A stretch of DNA of 64,000 nt. Origin: Ruoffia sp044336205. Its GTDB lineage: Bacteria > Bacillota > Bacilli > Lactobacillales > Aerococcaceae. The stretch covers positions 620,001 through 684,000 of the forward strand of contig CP172318.1 in the NCBI GenBank assembly GCA_044336205.1, given 5' to 3'. The position numbers and the translations under genes are program-made. This document shows, in pieces, positions 8,368-16,435 of this stretch. Every line of letters starts with the position of its first letter. Position 1 is the stretch's first letter. Below the pieces are notes generated by a model. The model ran no database searches. It was given only the letters and a program-made list of their open reading frames with translations, and was not told the DNA's origin.

Positions 8368-9756
8368 TTATTTAAAAATAGCGACTAAAGATTGAATAGC
8401 TTGATCAATTTCATCAAGCTCTAGTCCACCATAACCTAAAATATAACTTTTGTCGAACCGGTTCTTTAATTTAGCGTAGTGGTTGACCGGTTGTAAGCGG
8501 ATCTTATTTTCAGCTAGCCTAGCTTGAATCACGTGATCCGGTGGAATCTCACCCTCAATGTTAATAATAAAGAAAAGTCCAGCCCCTGCTTCCTTAATGG
8601 TTAGGGGGAGTTGGGTTTGGTTAAGCGCTGCTAAAACCGCTTTTTCCTTACGACGGTAATTAGTCCGCAGACTATTAATATATTTAGGAAAATGGTTAGA
8701 ATTGAGAAAGTCAGTCATTAAATATTGCTCAAAGCTGGAAATACCACTGGTTTTTAATTTAGCTTGATGGAATTTCTGCATTAATTGATCGGGTAAAACT
8801 AAATAAGACATCTTAAAAATTGACCCCATACTTTGACGAAAGGCCCCTAATAAAATGACGCGCTCTTGGTCGTCCAAACTAGTCAAAGTAGGAATAGGAC
8901 GGCCCTTAAGGCGGAACTCATTATAGTAGTCATTTTCAATAATATAACGGTTTTCTGCTTGATAGGCCCATTTTAATAAACGTTGACGTCGACGCATTCC
9001 CATGATAATGCCAGTAGGAAACTGATGGCTGGGAGTAGTAATCACGATGTTAGCTGAGGTAGTCTCCAAATCTTTAACTGAGAAACCATATTTATCAATC
9101 GGGATTCGAATCGTCTTTTGCTGATAGTCTGTAAAGACATCTAAATTCTTATAATAGCCAGGATCTTCTATGCCATAAATCCCATCTTCTAATAAGGCAA
9201 ACAGAGTCTGTAAGCTAGCCGTATGACCAGCTGTGATGATGATATTATCAGCTGAAGTCATCACTCCCCGGTATTTGCGTAAATAATTAGCAATAGCCAA
9301 GCGTAAAGAGGGAACACCCAAGTCATCTTTTAAATTACAATTAACCACACTTCTTTCTAGAGCTTCGGGTGCATATTGCAATAATTTTTGGGGATTTAAA
9401 GTAGACATATCACGGTTGGCAAAATGAAAGTCGTAAGTATATTGGCTGGCTTTACTTATTTTAGAATGCTCATGTTTTACTGGCTTTGTCTCAATTTCAT
9501 TAGAGGGCAACATATCAACTTCTAGTAAATCCACATAATAACCAGATCTTTCCCTCGGCACTATATAACCTTCATCAGTCAGTTGGTCATAAGCGTTAAT
9601 GACCGTATTAAGACTGACTTTTAAATGATCTGCCAAGGCCCGCCGTGAGGGGAGTTGGTCACCACTTTTTAAATGTCCTTGGGCAATTTGCCGGATGACC
9701 TCATCGACTATTTGTAAGTAGAGATGTTGGTCTTCGTTAAAGTTCACCGTAATCAT
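8368..9756 (-). CDS. pdxR: MocR/PdxR family transcriptional regulator
   Basis: Encodes 462 residues: an N-terminal GntR winged helix (about 1-75, with QLPSRRALADHLKVSLNTV) joined to a fold-type I aminotransferase domain (about 105-460, with TPSHQFPTG at 241-249 and ENDYYNEF at 274-281). Family members bind PLP and switch the pdxST promoter. At the position where the Schiff-base lysine is expected (canonical GTFSK), this protein reads GAFRQ, with Gln308 instead of Lys. It is divergent from pdxS with a 134-nt shared control region, strong support for a PdxR role. Start ATG follows AGGAGG. Whether it still binds PLP is unknown. Confidence 0.88.
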   Translation of the reverse strand: MITVNFNEDQHLYLQIVDEVIRQIAQGHLKSGDQLPSRRALADHLKVSLNTVINAYDQLTDEGYIVPRERSGYYVDLLEVDMLPSNEIETKPVKHEHSKISKASQYTYDFHFANRDMSTLNPQKLLQYAPEALERSVVNCNLKDDLGVPSLRLAIANYLRKYRGVMTSADNIIITAGHTASLQTLFALLEDGIYGIEDPGYYKNLDVFTDYQQKTIRIPIDKYGFSVKDLETTSANIVITTPSHQFPTGIIMGMRRRQRLLKWAYQAENRYIIENDYYNEFRLKGRPIPTLTSLDDQERVILLGAFRQSMGSIFKMSYLVLPDQLMQKFHQAKLKTSGISSFEQYLMTDFLNSNHFPKYINSLRTNYRRKEKAVLAALNQTQLPLTIKEAGAGLFFIINIEGEIPPDHVIQARLAENKIRLQPVNHYAKLKNRFDKSYILGYGGLELDEIDQAIQSLVAIFK

Positions 9757-9794
9757 ACTTTTCCTCCTCTCGTTTTATCCATTATACAATAGAA

Positions 9795-9853
9795 AACTAT
9801 CTGGACCCATAAAAATATCCAATTTTGCATCTTAATAAACATCCAAAAGATTG
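9795..9853. promoter_or_regulatory. Candidate PdxR operator repeats in the pdxR-pdxS divergent region
   Basis: Related direct repeats TATCTGGAC (9799), TATCCAATT (9816) and CATCCAAAA (9840) lie between the two divergent genes. MocR regulators of pdx genes bind direct repeats in this position. The spacing of 17 and 24 nt is irregular, so this is tentative. Confidence 0.4.
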
Positions 9854-9890
9854 ATAAAGTGGAGACATTATTTATAAAGGAGCAATCAAA

Positions 9891-10748
9891 ATGAAACTAT
9901 CCATTGAAGAAGTACATAAACAATTAGCTGGTGGCGTCATCATGGACGTGGTAAATGTGGAGCAAGCTAAAATTGCTGAAGCAGCGGGTGCCGTCGCGGT
10001 CATGGCTTTAGAAAGAGTTCCTGCAGACATTCGAGCTGCTGGTGGTATTAGTCGGATGAGTGACCCTCGAATGATAAAAGAAATTCAAGCAGCAGTTTCT
10101 ATACCAGTTATGGCGAAAGTAAGAATTGGTCACTTTGTCGAAGCTCAAATCTTAGAAAGTTTACAAGTTGACTATATTGATGAGTCAGAAGTCTTATCGG
10201 TAGCTGATCATCTTTATCATATTGATAAACACCCATTTGAGACACCTTTCGTTTGTGGAGCTAGAGATTTAGGTGAAGCTTTACGCCGTATTCAAGAAGG
10301 GGCTAAAATGATTCGTACTAAAGGCGAAGCAGGAACAGGGGATGTCAGTCAAGCGATTAGTCACTTAAGAAAAATCCATGAGCAGATCCGCTATGTGACT
10401 TCACTGCAAGATGATGAGCTCTTTAACCAAGCTAAGGAGTTAGGTGTCTCTTATGATTTATTAAAGCGAGTCCATGATACGGGTAAACTACCTGTGTTGA
10501 ACTTTTCAGCTGGTGGGGTGGCAACACCTGCTGATGCAGCTTTAATGATGCAATTAGGTGCTGAAGGAGTTTTCGTTGGTTCAGGTATTTTCAAATCAGG
10601 TAATCCAGAAAAACGTGCCAAAGCCATCGTTGAAGCAGTAGCCAATTACAAAGATGCTGCCAAATTAGTCGAAATCTCAACTGATTTAGGCGAAGCAATG
10701 GTAGGTATTAATGAAGACGAAATTAAAGTCATCATGTCTAACAGGTAA
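9891..10748 (+). CDS. pdxS: Pyridoxal 5'-phosphate synthase subunit PdxS
   Basis: Encodes 285 residues of the (beta/alpha)8 synthase that forms PLP from ribose 5-phosphate, glyceraldehyde 3-phosphate and ammonia. Catalytic residues are present: Asp19 in IMDVVN, Lys76 in VMAKVRIGH, Lys144 in RTKGEAGTG, and the phosphate loop GGVATPADAALMMQLGAEG written here in part. Start ATG follows AAAGGAG. The glutaminase partner gene pdxT, normally directly downstream, is absent: a terminator follows at once. It would need free ammonia or a pdxT located elsewhere. Confidence 0.96.
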   Translation: MKLSIEEVHKQLAGGVIMDVVNVEQAKIAEAAGAVAVMALERVPADIRAAGGISRMSDPRMIKEIQAAVSIPVMAKVRIGHFVEAQILESLQVDYIDESEVLSVADHLYHIDKHPFETPFVCGARDLGEALRRIQEGAKMIRTKGEAGTGDVSQAISHLRKIHEQIRYVTSLQDDELFNQAKELGVSYDLLKRVHDTGKLPVLNFSAGGVATPADAALMMQLGAEGVFVGSGIFKSGNPEKRAKAIVEAVANYKDAAKLVEISTDLGEAMVGINEDEIKVIMSNR

Positions 10749-10769
10749 TCATTAAAAACAAGGGCTTCA

Positions 10770-10806
10770 AAAGTCAGTGGGATTGTTCTACTGACTTTTT
10801 TTATTT
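10770..10806 (+). terminator. Rho-independent terminator of pdxS
   Basis: AAGTCAGT (10771-10778) pairs with ACTGACTT, followed by a run of T. Confidence 0.8.
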
Positions 10807-10899
10807 TGTCCTAGGCCGTCTGGGAGTTCCTCTTTCTTGGTGAGTTACTTAATACCACTCTGAATGGAATGTCAACAGTTTTTCAGACTCATTTCATGT

Positions 10900-11052
10900 T
10901 TAATACTGTAATGAAGAATGTGGTCTAAAACGGTTGTACCAATTGACAGAATCAAATAATTTTATTTCTAACTGTTCTGAGTTTTCAAATTTCATCTGTT
11001 TTACAAATTCGGTTTTCAATGCTTTTATCGATGCTCCTGCAACTGCAATATC
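10900..11052 (-). pseudogene. IS3-family transposase C-terminal relic
   Basis: The minus strand encodes SIKALKTEFVKQMKF...YNRFRPHSSLQY and a stop, the conserved end of the DDE integrase domain of IS3/IS150-type transposases (K-x-E, then YN..R.H..L.Y). The preceding GDIAVAGA corresponds to the usual GD/DNA.AEA motif with substitutions. Only about 50 codons remain. Confidence 0.75.
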
Positions 11053-11255
11053 TCCTCGATTTCAAGAGTCTTTAATACTTCATCTATCAATTTGTTATCA
11101 AATTCCTTAACTCTATCTGGATGAAATAGTGCGATTTGTTTTAGATTATGATTCATTTTATTATTTGCCTTCACCACTAAATTCACATGCTTATTTTTAC
11201 CTGCACTGTAATCAATGAATTCTCTATTAAAAGTGCAATTTAATTGATTTTTCAT
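11025..11255 (-). CDS. Small ORF of unknown function, doubtful
   Basis: A 76-residue open frame starting with ATG but with no recognisable ribosome binding site. The last 28 nt overlap the IS3 relic in another frame, so its C-terminus was created by the junction. The sequence is lysine- and asparagine-rich with a helical end (NKLIDEVLKTLEIEEILQLQ). I do not recognise it; it may be a fragment interrupted by the IS element. Confidence 0.2.
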   Translation of the reverse strand: MKNQLNCTFNREFIDYSAGKNKHVNLVVKANNKMNHNLKQIALFHPDRVKEFDNKLIDEVLKTLEIEEILQLQEHR

Positions 11256-12082
11256 TAGTTTCTTTTTGATGATGTTTATATTTATCTTTCGTCTGGAAAC
11301 AGTGAACCCTTTTCATTTAAATTATGCTTAATTCATCTTGTAACAAAGCTTTTTCTATTCGAATTAAACTTATCTATAATCATATTTTATAATTTTAAAT
11401 CATCATCTGTTTGGCTTTGAGTATTTCTTTTTATTGATTCTTAATAAGTATTTCTTGGTATTTTCAGGACTTTATGTATTGCTTATACTGAATATTGAAG
11501 TGCATTCTTTTGAATGATTTCTATGAGGCTAACTAGGCAAGACTAGACGAAGCAGCATCTGAAGAAAGAGTAATAGGAATTGATAAGCTGCTGTAGTTCT
11601 TCACGAAGCAGAGGTTGATGAAGAGAGAATCTTTAAATTAGAAGAGTATCAAAATCGGGTACACAGGAAATTTCAGAATGTGTTGTAAGGAGACTAAAAC
11701 CTTGCAGCATATTTATTTATTAAAAGTGTTCATATGGCGAGAAACTTGGTGTTTAAGCAGCACTAAACTCAAAACAAAATCGAACAAAATATAGCTTTAT
11801 TTTAATAAAGCCCTACAAAAAGCGGTTTATAGCACTTTACTAAACGATAAGAAATACTTTGTTGGTGGTTTGGATAGGGAGAAATTTAACCTGTTAATTG
11901 TTCGGGATCGAGTTCGTGACGGTCAATCAACAACAATGCGGTTGGTTGGGGATATCACTTTTAGTGAATAAGTCCTGATTGAATAAAGATCATACACCGA
12001 CTTAACGAGGTGTATATTTCAACTGACAAATTAAAACATGTATTCAGAATGTATTCAAACATCGAGATTATACTAATGTTTG
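11256..12082. other. Decayed genes, no intact CDS
   Basis: The plus strand keeps protein-like stretches broken by frameshifts and stops: RLDEAASEERVIGIDKLL near 11545-11595, HEAEVDEERIFKLEEYQNRV near 11602-11665, and an open tail at 11795-11971 encoding NDKKYFVGGLDREKFNLLI and VRDGQSTTMRLVGDITFSE with a stop. These may belong to one or two former genes that I cannot name. A small hairpin ATACACC/GGTGTAT lies at about 11993-12014. Confidence 0.45.
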
Positions 12083-12103
12083 AATGTTTATAATTTAAAC
12101 ATT
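12083..12103. promoter_or_regulatory. LacR operator upstream of lacR
   Basis: Perfect inverted repeat AATGTTTA (12083-12090) and TAAACATT (12096-12103), overlapping a TATAAT. The same half-sites occur in front of lacA, suggesting autoregulation by LacR. Confidence 0.65.
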
Positions 12104-12162
12104 AAGTGTAGAGTTTTCTGGAAAAATGTTGTATAGTGAGTTTATCAATGAGGAGGACGAGT

Positions 12163-12918
12163 ATGAATAAATATCAAAGACATGAAGAAATCATTCGGTG
12201 GGTGAATGAACAAGGAACTGTCAGAGTTTCAGAGATTGTGTCTCGCTATAATGTGTCAGATATGACAGTGAGAAGAGATTTAGAAGAGTTAGATGATCAG
12301 GGGTTATTAAAGAAAATCCATGGTGGAGCTCGTAGTAATAGTGCGTTTCAATATAAGGAAATCGCGCATGAAGATAAATTTGATAAGAATACGGACCAGA
12401 AACGATATATAGCTCAAAGGGCCTCTGAATTAATTGAAGAAGGGGATGTTATCTTCATGGGGCCAGGAACGACCACAGCTTTGTTAGCAGAGGAGATTCA
12501 TCACCAAGCGCTGTCGGTTGTAACAAACTGCCTACCCATCTTTAATATTCTATTAAAGAAAAAGTCCGAGACATTCCATGTTTATCTACTTGGTGGTGAG
12601 ATGAGAAGTGTCACACAGTCGTTTGTGGGTGAGATAACGAATATGTCTTTGGAGAATATGCGGTTCGGAAAGATGTTTTTTGGTGGCAATGGTGTTAAAG
12701 ACGGGATTGTCATGACCGCATCTGTCGCAGAAGCCTATACTCAAAAGATGGCATTAGAGCACTCGGTAGAGAGGTATTTATTATTGGATTCGTCAAAGGT
12801 TGGGAAAGAGGATTTTTCTAAATTATGTCACTTATCTGACCTTACAGCGGTAGTTATGGAAGAATCTAACGAGGATAAAAATCAAGCAATTCAAGTATAC
12901 ACAGAATTAATCGTTTAA
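12163..12918 (+). CDS. lacR: Lactose PTS repressor LacR (DeoR family)
   Basis: Encodes 251 residues from ATG 12163, chosen because GAGGAGG lies 6 nt upstream; an in-frame ATG at 12136 lacks a site. The N-terminal DeoR helix-turn-helix (VSEIVSRYNVSDMTVRRDLE, about 19-38) and the GGA...hinge are followed by a sugar-phosphate sensor domain (GPGTTTALLA, LLGGEM, GGNGV). LacR represses lac genes and is released by tagatose-6-phosphate in lactococci and staphylococci. It precedes lacABCDFEG in the same orientation but with its own terminator. Confidence 0.93.
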   Translation: MNKYQRHEEIIRWVNEQGTVRVSEIVSRYNVSDMTVRRDLEELDDQGLLKKIHGGARSNSAFQYKEIAHEDKFDKNTDQKRYIAQRASELIEEGDVIFMGPGTTTALLAEEIHHQALSVVTNCLPIFNILLKKKSETFHVYLLGGEMRSVTQSFVGEITNMSLENMRFGKMFFGGNGVKDGIVMTASVAEAYTQKMALEHSVERYLLLDSSKVGKEDFSKLCHLSDLTAVVMEESNEDKNQAIQVYTELIV

Positions 12919-12940
12919 CTAAATACATAATACTAAAGTG

Positions 12941-12987
12941 AACTCCTTCTAAACTCAAGTCAGTTGAGTTTGGAAGGAGTTTTTTTG
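12941..12987 (+). terminator. Rho-independent terminator of lacR
   Basis: AACTCCTTCTAAACTCA (12941-12957) pairs with TGAGTTTGGAAGGAGTT (12965-12981), then a T run. Confidence 0.85.
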
Positions 12988-13065
12988 CATATCAAAAAAT
13001 CTTTTATGACAATAAAGGCGATTAAATCAACATCTCAACAATTAACAAACACTATACAAACAATT

Positions 13066-13138
13066 AATGTTTAAAAAGTGTTGACTTTTTAAACATTCAT
13101 GTTATATTATATGCATAGTAAATCAGAAAGCGATTTCT
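13066..13138 (+). promoter_or_regulatory. lacA promoter with LacR operator and cre site
   Basis: A 14-bp perfect inverted repeat (arms 13066-13079 and 13084-13097) covers the -35 box TTGACT (13081-13086); a -10 TATATT follows at 13103. Bound repressor would block polymerase. Downstream of the likely start, AGAAAGCGATTTCT (13125-13138) fits the catabolite-responsive element palindrome, so CcpA repression by preferred sugars is expected. Confidence 0.75.
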
Positions 13139-13192
13139 ACTATCGAACGGAAAAAGGCAAAGCAAAATTAGCAGACATAAAGGAGCAATAAG

Positions 13193-13621
13193 ATGAAAGT
13201 TATATTGGGTGCGGATAGAGACGGTAAACAGTTAAAAGATATTGTGAAAGCCCATCTTTTAGATGAGAACTATGATGTAATCGACGTCAGTGAAGAGTTA
13301 ATAGCTGACTTTGTAGATACTACTTTAGCTGTTGCGAAGAAAGTGAACGAAGAAGAGGGACGCTTAGGAATTGTCATTGATGGGTATGGCGCAGGGAGTT
13401 TCATGGTTGCGACTAAGATTAAGGGGATGGTTGCAGCTGAAGTCTCTGATGAACGATCTGCTTATATGACGCGTGAACATAATAATTCAAGAATGATTAC
13501 CATAGGAGCCAATATTGTTGGACCTGAATTAGCAAAGAATATTGCTACTGAATTTTTATCTGCAGACTATGATGGTGGACGTCATCAAGTGCGTGTAGAT
13601 ATGTTGAATAAGATGTGTTAA
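13193..13621 (+). CDS. lacA: Galactose-6-phosphate isomerase subunit LacA
   Basis: Encodes 142 residues of the RpiB/LacA/LacB fold (begins MKVILGADRDGKQLK; VIDGYGAGSFM; TREHNNSRM). With LacB it converts D-galactose 6-phosphate into D-tagatose 6-phosphate, the first step after lactose-6-phosphate cleavage. ATG follows AAAGGAG. First gene of the lacABCDFEG operon; stop is 24 nt before lacB. Confidence 0.95.
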   Translation: MKVILGADRDGKQLKDIVKAHLLDENYDVIDVSEELIADFVDTTLAVAKKVNEEEGRLGIVIDGYGAGSFMVATKIKGMVAAEVSDERSAYMTREHNNSRMITIGANIVGPELAKNIATEFLSADYDGGRHQVRVDMLNKMC

Positions 13622-13644
13622 TTGAATTAACTGGAGGAGAAAAA

Positions 13645-14160
13645 ATGAAAATTGCTATTGGATGCGACCATATTGTGACCTATGAAAAGATTGCTGTAGT
13701 TGACTATTTAAAGAAACAAGGCTATGAGGTCCTTGACTTTGGAACATATGACAATGTCAGAACACACTATCCTATCTACGGGAAAAAGGTGGGTGAGGCT
13801 GTAGCGAGTGGTCAAGCAGACCTAGGGATTTGTATCTGTGGTACTGGTGTAGGAATTAATAATGCAGTAAATAAGGTAGCAGGTATCCGTTCAGCTTTAG
13901 TTCGAGATATGTCAACAGCTATCTATGCGAAAGAAGAATTGAATGCGAATGTAATTGGTTTCGGTGGCAAGATTACAGGTGAATTACTCATGTGTGATAT
14001 CATTGATGCTTTTATTGCAGCTGAATATAAAGAAACAGACGAAAACAAAGAATTAATTGCCAAGATTAGCCAATTAGATCATGCAGAAGTAGACCAAACA
14101 GACCCAGATTTCTTTAAGGAATTTCTTGAAAAATGGGACCGTGGTGAATACAAAGATTAG
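13645..14160 (+). CDS. lacB: Galactose-6-phosphate isomerase subunit LacB
   Basis: Encodes 171 residues, normal for LacB. Start ATG 13645 follows GGAGGAG; an earlier in-frame start would lie inside lacA and has no site. Motifs GCDHIVTYEK (residues 5-14), ICICGTGVGINN and the DMSTAIYA segment mark the RpiB-type active site. It forms the heteromeric isomerase with LacA. Confidence 0.96.
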   Translation: MKIAIGCDHIVTYEKIAVVDYLKKQGYEVLDFGTYDNVRTHYPIYGKKVGEAVASGQADLGICICGTGVGINNAVNKVAGIRSALVRDMSTAIYAKEELNANVIGFGGKITGELLMCDIIDAFIAAEYKETDENKELIAKISQLDHAEVDQTDPDFFKEFLEKWDRGEYKD

Positions 14161-14176
14161 ATGAAGAGGTGACCTT

Positions 14177-15112
14177 ATGTCAATCTTAACTGTTACAATG
14201 AATCCATCCGTGGATATCGCCTATCAATTACCAACATTCAATCTAGATGATGTCAATCGAGTGAGTAATGTGAATAAGTCAGCAGGTGGTAAAGGTTTGA
14301 ATGTAACCAGAGTCTTAAAAGAAATAGAAGAGGATCTCACGGCAACTGGATTAGTAGGAGGAGATCTTGGGAATTATATTAAGACTCAATTAGATCAAAG
14401 AGCTATTCATCATGACTTTTACCAGATTAAAGGAGAAACAAGAAACTGCATTGCTATCTTACATGAAGGAATGCAGACAGAGATTCTTGAATCAGGTCCG
14501 ACTATCTCAGATGTAGAGGGAGAAGCCTTTAAAAAGCATTTTGAAAGCTTGCTGAAGGATGCTGAAGCTGTGTCAATATCGGGTAGCACTCCTAAAGGGT
14601 TAGTGACAGATTACTATGCGGAACTCATTATGATTGCTAATGCTAAAGAAGTTCCAGTTGTATTAGATACCTCCGGAGAAAGTTTAAGACAAGTTCTATT
14701 ATCAGAACATAAACCAAAAGTCATTAAGCCTAACGTAGATGAATTATCACAACTACTGGGCAGAAAATTAGATAAAGACTTAAATCTATTAAAAGAAGCA
14801 CTGCAAGACAGCTTATTCAATGGAGTAGAGTGGATTATCGTTTCACTTGGTTCTGAAGGTGCTTTTGCTAAACATAAAGATTTGTATTACAAAGTAGACA
14901 TTCCAACCATTGATATCGTGAATCCAGTTGGATCAGGTGATTCGACTGTTGCAGGAATCGTATCGGGAATCATTCGTAATTATGACGATGTGGCACTATT
15001 GAAACATGCGAACGTCTTAGGAATGTTAAATGCTCAAGAAGAAATAACCGGCCATGTTAATCTGAAACACTATGAGGCCTTATTCAATAAAATTCAAGTT
15101 AGAGGAGTATAA
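14177..15112 (+). CDS. lacC: Tagatose-6-phosphate kinase LacC
   Basis: Encodes 311 residues of the PfkB/ribokinase superfamily. Visible: GGKGLNVTRVL substrate loop near residues 38-48, and NPVGSGDSTVAGIVSG with the catalytic Asp near 255 for phosphoryl transfer and ATP anion hole. Phosphorylates tagatose 6-phosphate to tagatose 1,6-bisphosphate. Stop is 2 nt before lacD, indicating tight coupling. Confidence 0.94.
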   Translation: MSILTVTMNPSVDIAYQLPTFNLDDVNRVSNVNKSAGGKGLNVTRVLKEIEEDLTATGLVGGDLGNYIKTQLDQRAIHHDFYQIKGETRNCIAILHEGMQTEILESGPTISDVEGEAFKKHFESLLKDAEAVSISGSTPKGLVTDYYAELIMIANAKEVPVVLDTSGESLRQVLLSEHKPKVIKPNVDELSQLLGRKLDKDLNLLKEALQDSLFNGVEWIIVSLGSEGAFAKHKDLYYKVDIPTIDIVNPVGSGDSTVAGIVSGIIRNYDDVALLKHANVLGMLNAQEEITGHVNLKHYEALFNKIQVRGV

Positions 15113-15114
15113 AA

Positions 15115-16083
15115 ATGACTAAACTAGATTACCTAAACAAATTGACTGATGATAAGGGCGTTATCTCAGCCCTAGCCTTTGACCAACGTGGTGCGCTAAA
15201 GAGAATGATGAGTAAGTATCAAAGTGAGGAGCCAACGATTGAGCAGATTGAACGATTGAAAAAAATAGTATCAGAAGAACTTACGCCATATGCATCATCT
15301 ATCTTGCTCGATCCAGAATATGGCTTGCCAGCTGCGAAAGTACGTGATGATAAAGCAGGATTATTACTAGCCTATGAAAAGACTGGATATGATGCTACCA
15401 CGACTGATCGTTTACCAGATTGCTTAGTGGAATGGTCAGTAAAACGTATAAAAGAAAAAGGAGCAGATGCAGTTAAGTTCCTACTATACTATGATGTAGA
15501 CGGAAATGAATTTGTTAACCTTCAAAAACAAGCTTATATGGAGAGAATTGGTTCAGAATGTATCGCAGAAGATATTCCATTCTTCCTTGAAATTCTTACA
15601 TATGACGAAAATATTGAAGATAACGGGAGTCTGGAATTCGCTAAAGTGAAAGCGCATAAAGTGAATGGTGCGATGGAAGTATTCTCACAAGATCGCTTTG
15701 GAGTTGATGTGCTTAAAGTGGAAGTGCCAGTGAATATGAATTATGTAGAAGGATTTGCGAGCGGAGAAGTATTACATACTCAAGAAGAAGCCAAAGCTGC
15801 TTTTAAAGCACAAGATGCATCAACATCTCTACCTTACATCTATCTAAGTGCGGGTGTAAGTGCTAAGTTATTCCAAGATACACTAGAATTCGCTTACGAA
15901 GCCGGCGCGAGATTCAATGGTGTATTATGTGGGCGTGCAACATGGGCTGGAGCTGTTCAAATCTTTATTGAACAAGGGGAAGAAGCGACACGTGAATGGT
16001 TACAGTCAGAAGGAAGAAAAAATATAGAAGACCTGAATGAAGTTCTTAATCATACAGCAGTACCTTGTGACTTTGGGTTATAA
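15115..16083 (+). CDS. lacD: Tagatose-1,6-bisphosphate aldolase LacD
   Basis: Encodes 322 residues of the class I LacD/FBA-like aldolase that cleaves tagatose 1,6-bisphosphate into dihydroxyacetone phosphate and glyceraldehyde 3-phosphate. The start SALAFDQRGALKRMM and AVKFLLYYDVD (Schiff-base lysine strand), VLKVEVPVN and GVLCGRATW blocks are characteristic. ATG follows AGAGGAG overlapping the end of lacC. Confidence 0.95.
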   Translation: MTKLDYLNKLTDDKGVISALAFDQRGALKRMMSKYQSEEPTIEQIERLKKIVSEELTPYASSILLDPEYGLPAAKVRDDKAGLLLAYEKTGYDATTTDRLPDCLVEWSVKRIKEKGADAVKFLLYYDVDGNEFVNLQKQAYMERIGSECIAEDIPFFLEILTYDENIEDNGSLEFAKVKAHKVNGAMEVFSQDRFGVDVLKVEVPVNMNYVEGFASGEVLHTQEEAKAAFKAQDASTSLPYIYLSAGVSAKLFQDTLEFAYEAGARFNGVLCGRATWAGAVQIFIEQGEEATREWLQSEGRKNIEDLNEVLNHTAVPCDFGL

Positions 16084-16114
16084 TAGAGATATTCTGAAAA
16101 AAGGAGGAACTAAC

Positions 16115-16426
16115 ATGAACAAAGATGAAGTGGGATTGATTGGCTTCGAAATTGTTGCCTATGCAGGAGAAGCGCGTTCTAAACTATTAGATGCCTTGAA
16201 TAAAGCAAAAGATGGCGACTTTGACGGAGCTGAGAGACTTGTAGCAGAAGCTGAAGAAGCGATAGTTGGTGCACATAATGCTCAGACTGATCTCCTTGCT
16301 AAAGAAGCATCTGGCGAAGAGATTGAATACAGTGTCATTATGATGCATGGTCAAGACCATCTGATGACGACCATACTACTTAAAGATCTAATTAATCACT
16401 TAATTGGATTTTATAAGAAAGACTAG
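16115..16426 (+). CDS. lacF: PTS lactose-specific EIIA component
   Basis: Encodes 103 residues of the helical PTS_IIA lac/cel family. ATG 16115 follows AAGGAGG. The phosphorylated histidine is expected at His78 in MMHGQDHLMTT; His82 and Asp81 complete the motif. It passes phosphate from HPr to the EIIB domain of LacE. An upstream extension into lacD is in frame but has no binding site and is rejected. Confidence 0.95.
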   Translation: MNKDEVGLIGFEIVAYAGEARSKLLDALNKAKDGDFDGAERLVAEAEEAIVGAHNAQTDLLAKEASGEEIEYSVIMMHGQDHLMTTILLKDLINHLIGFYKKD

Positions 16427-16435
16427 GGTAATGCT

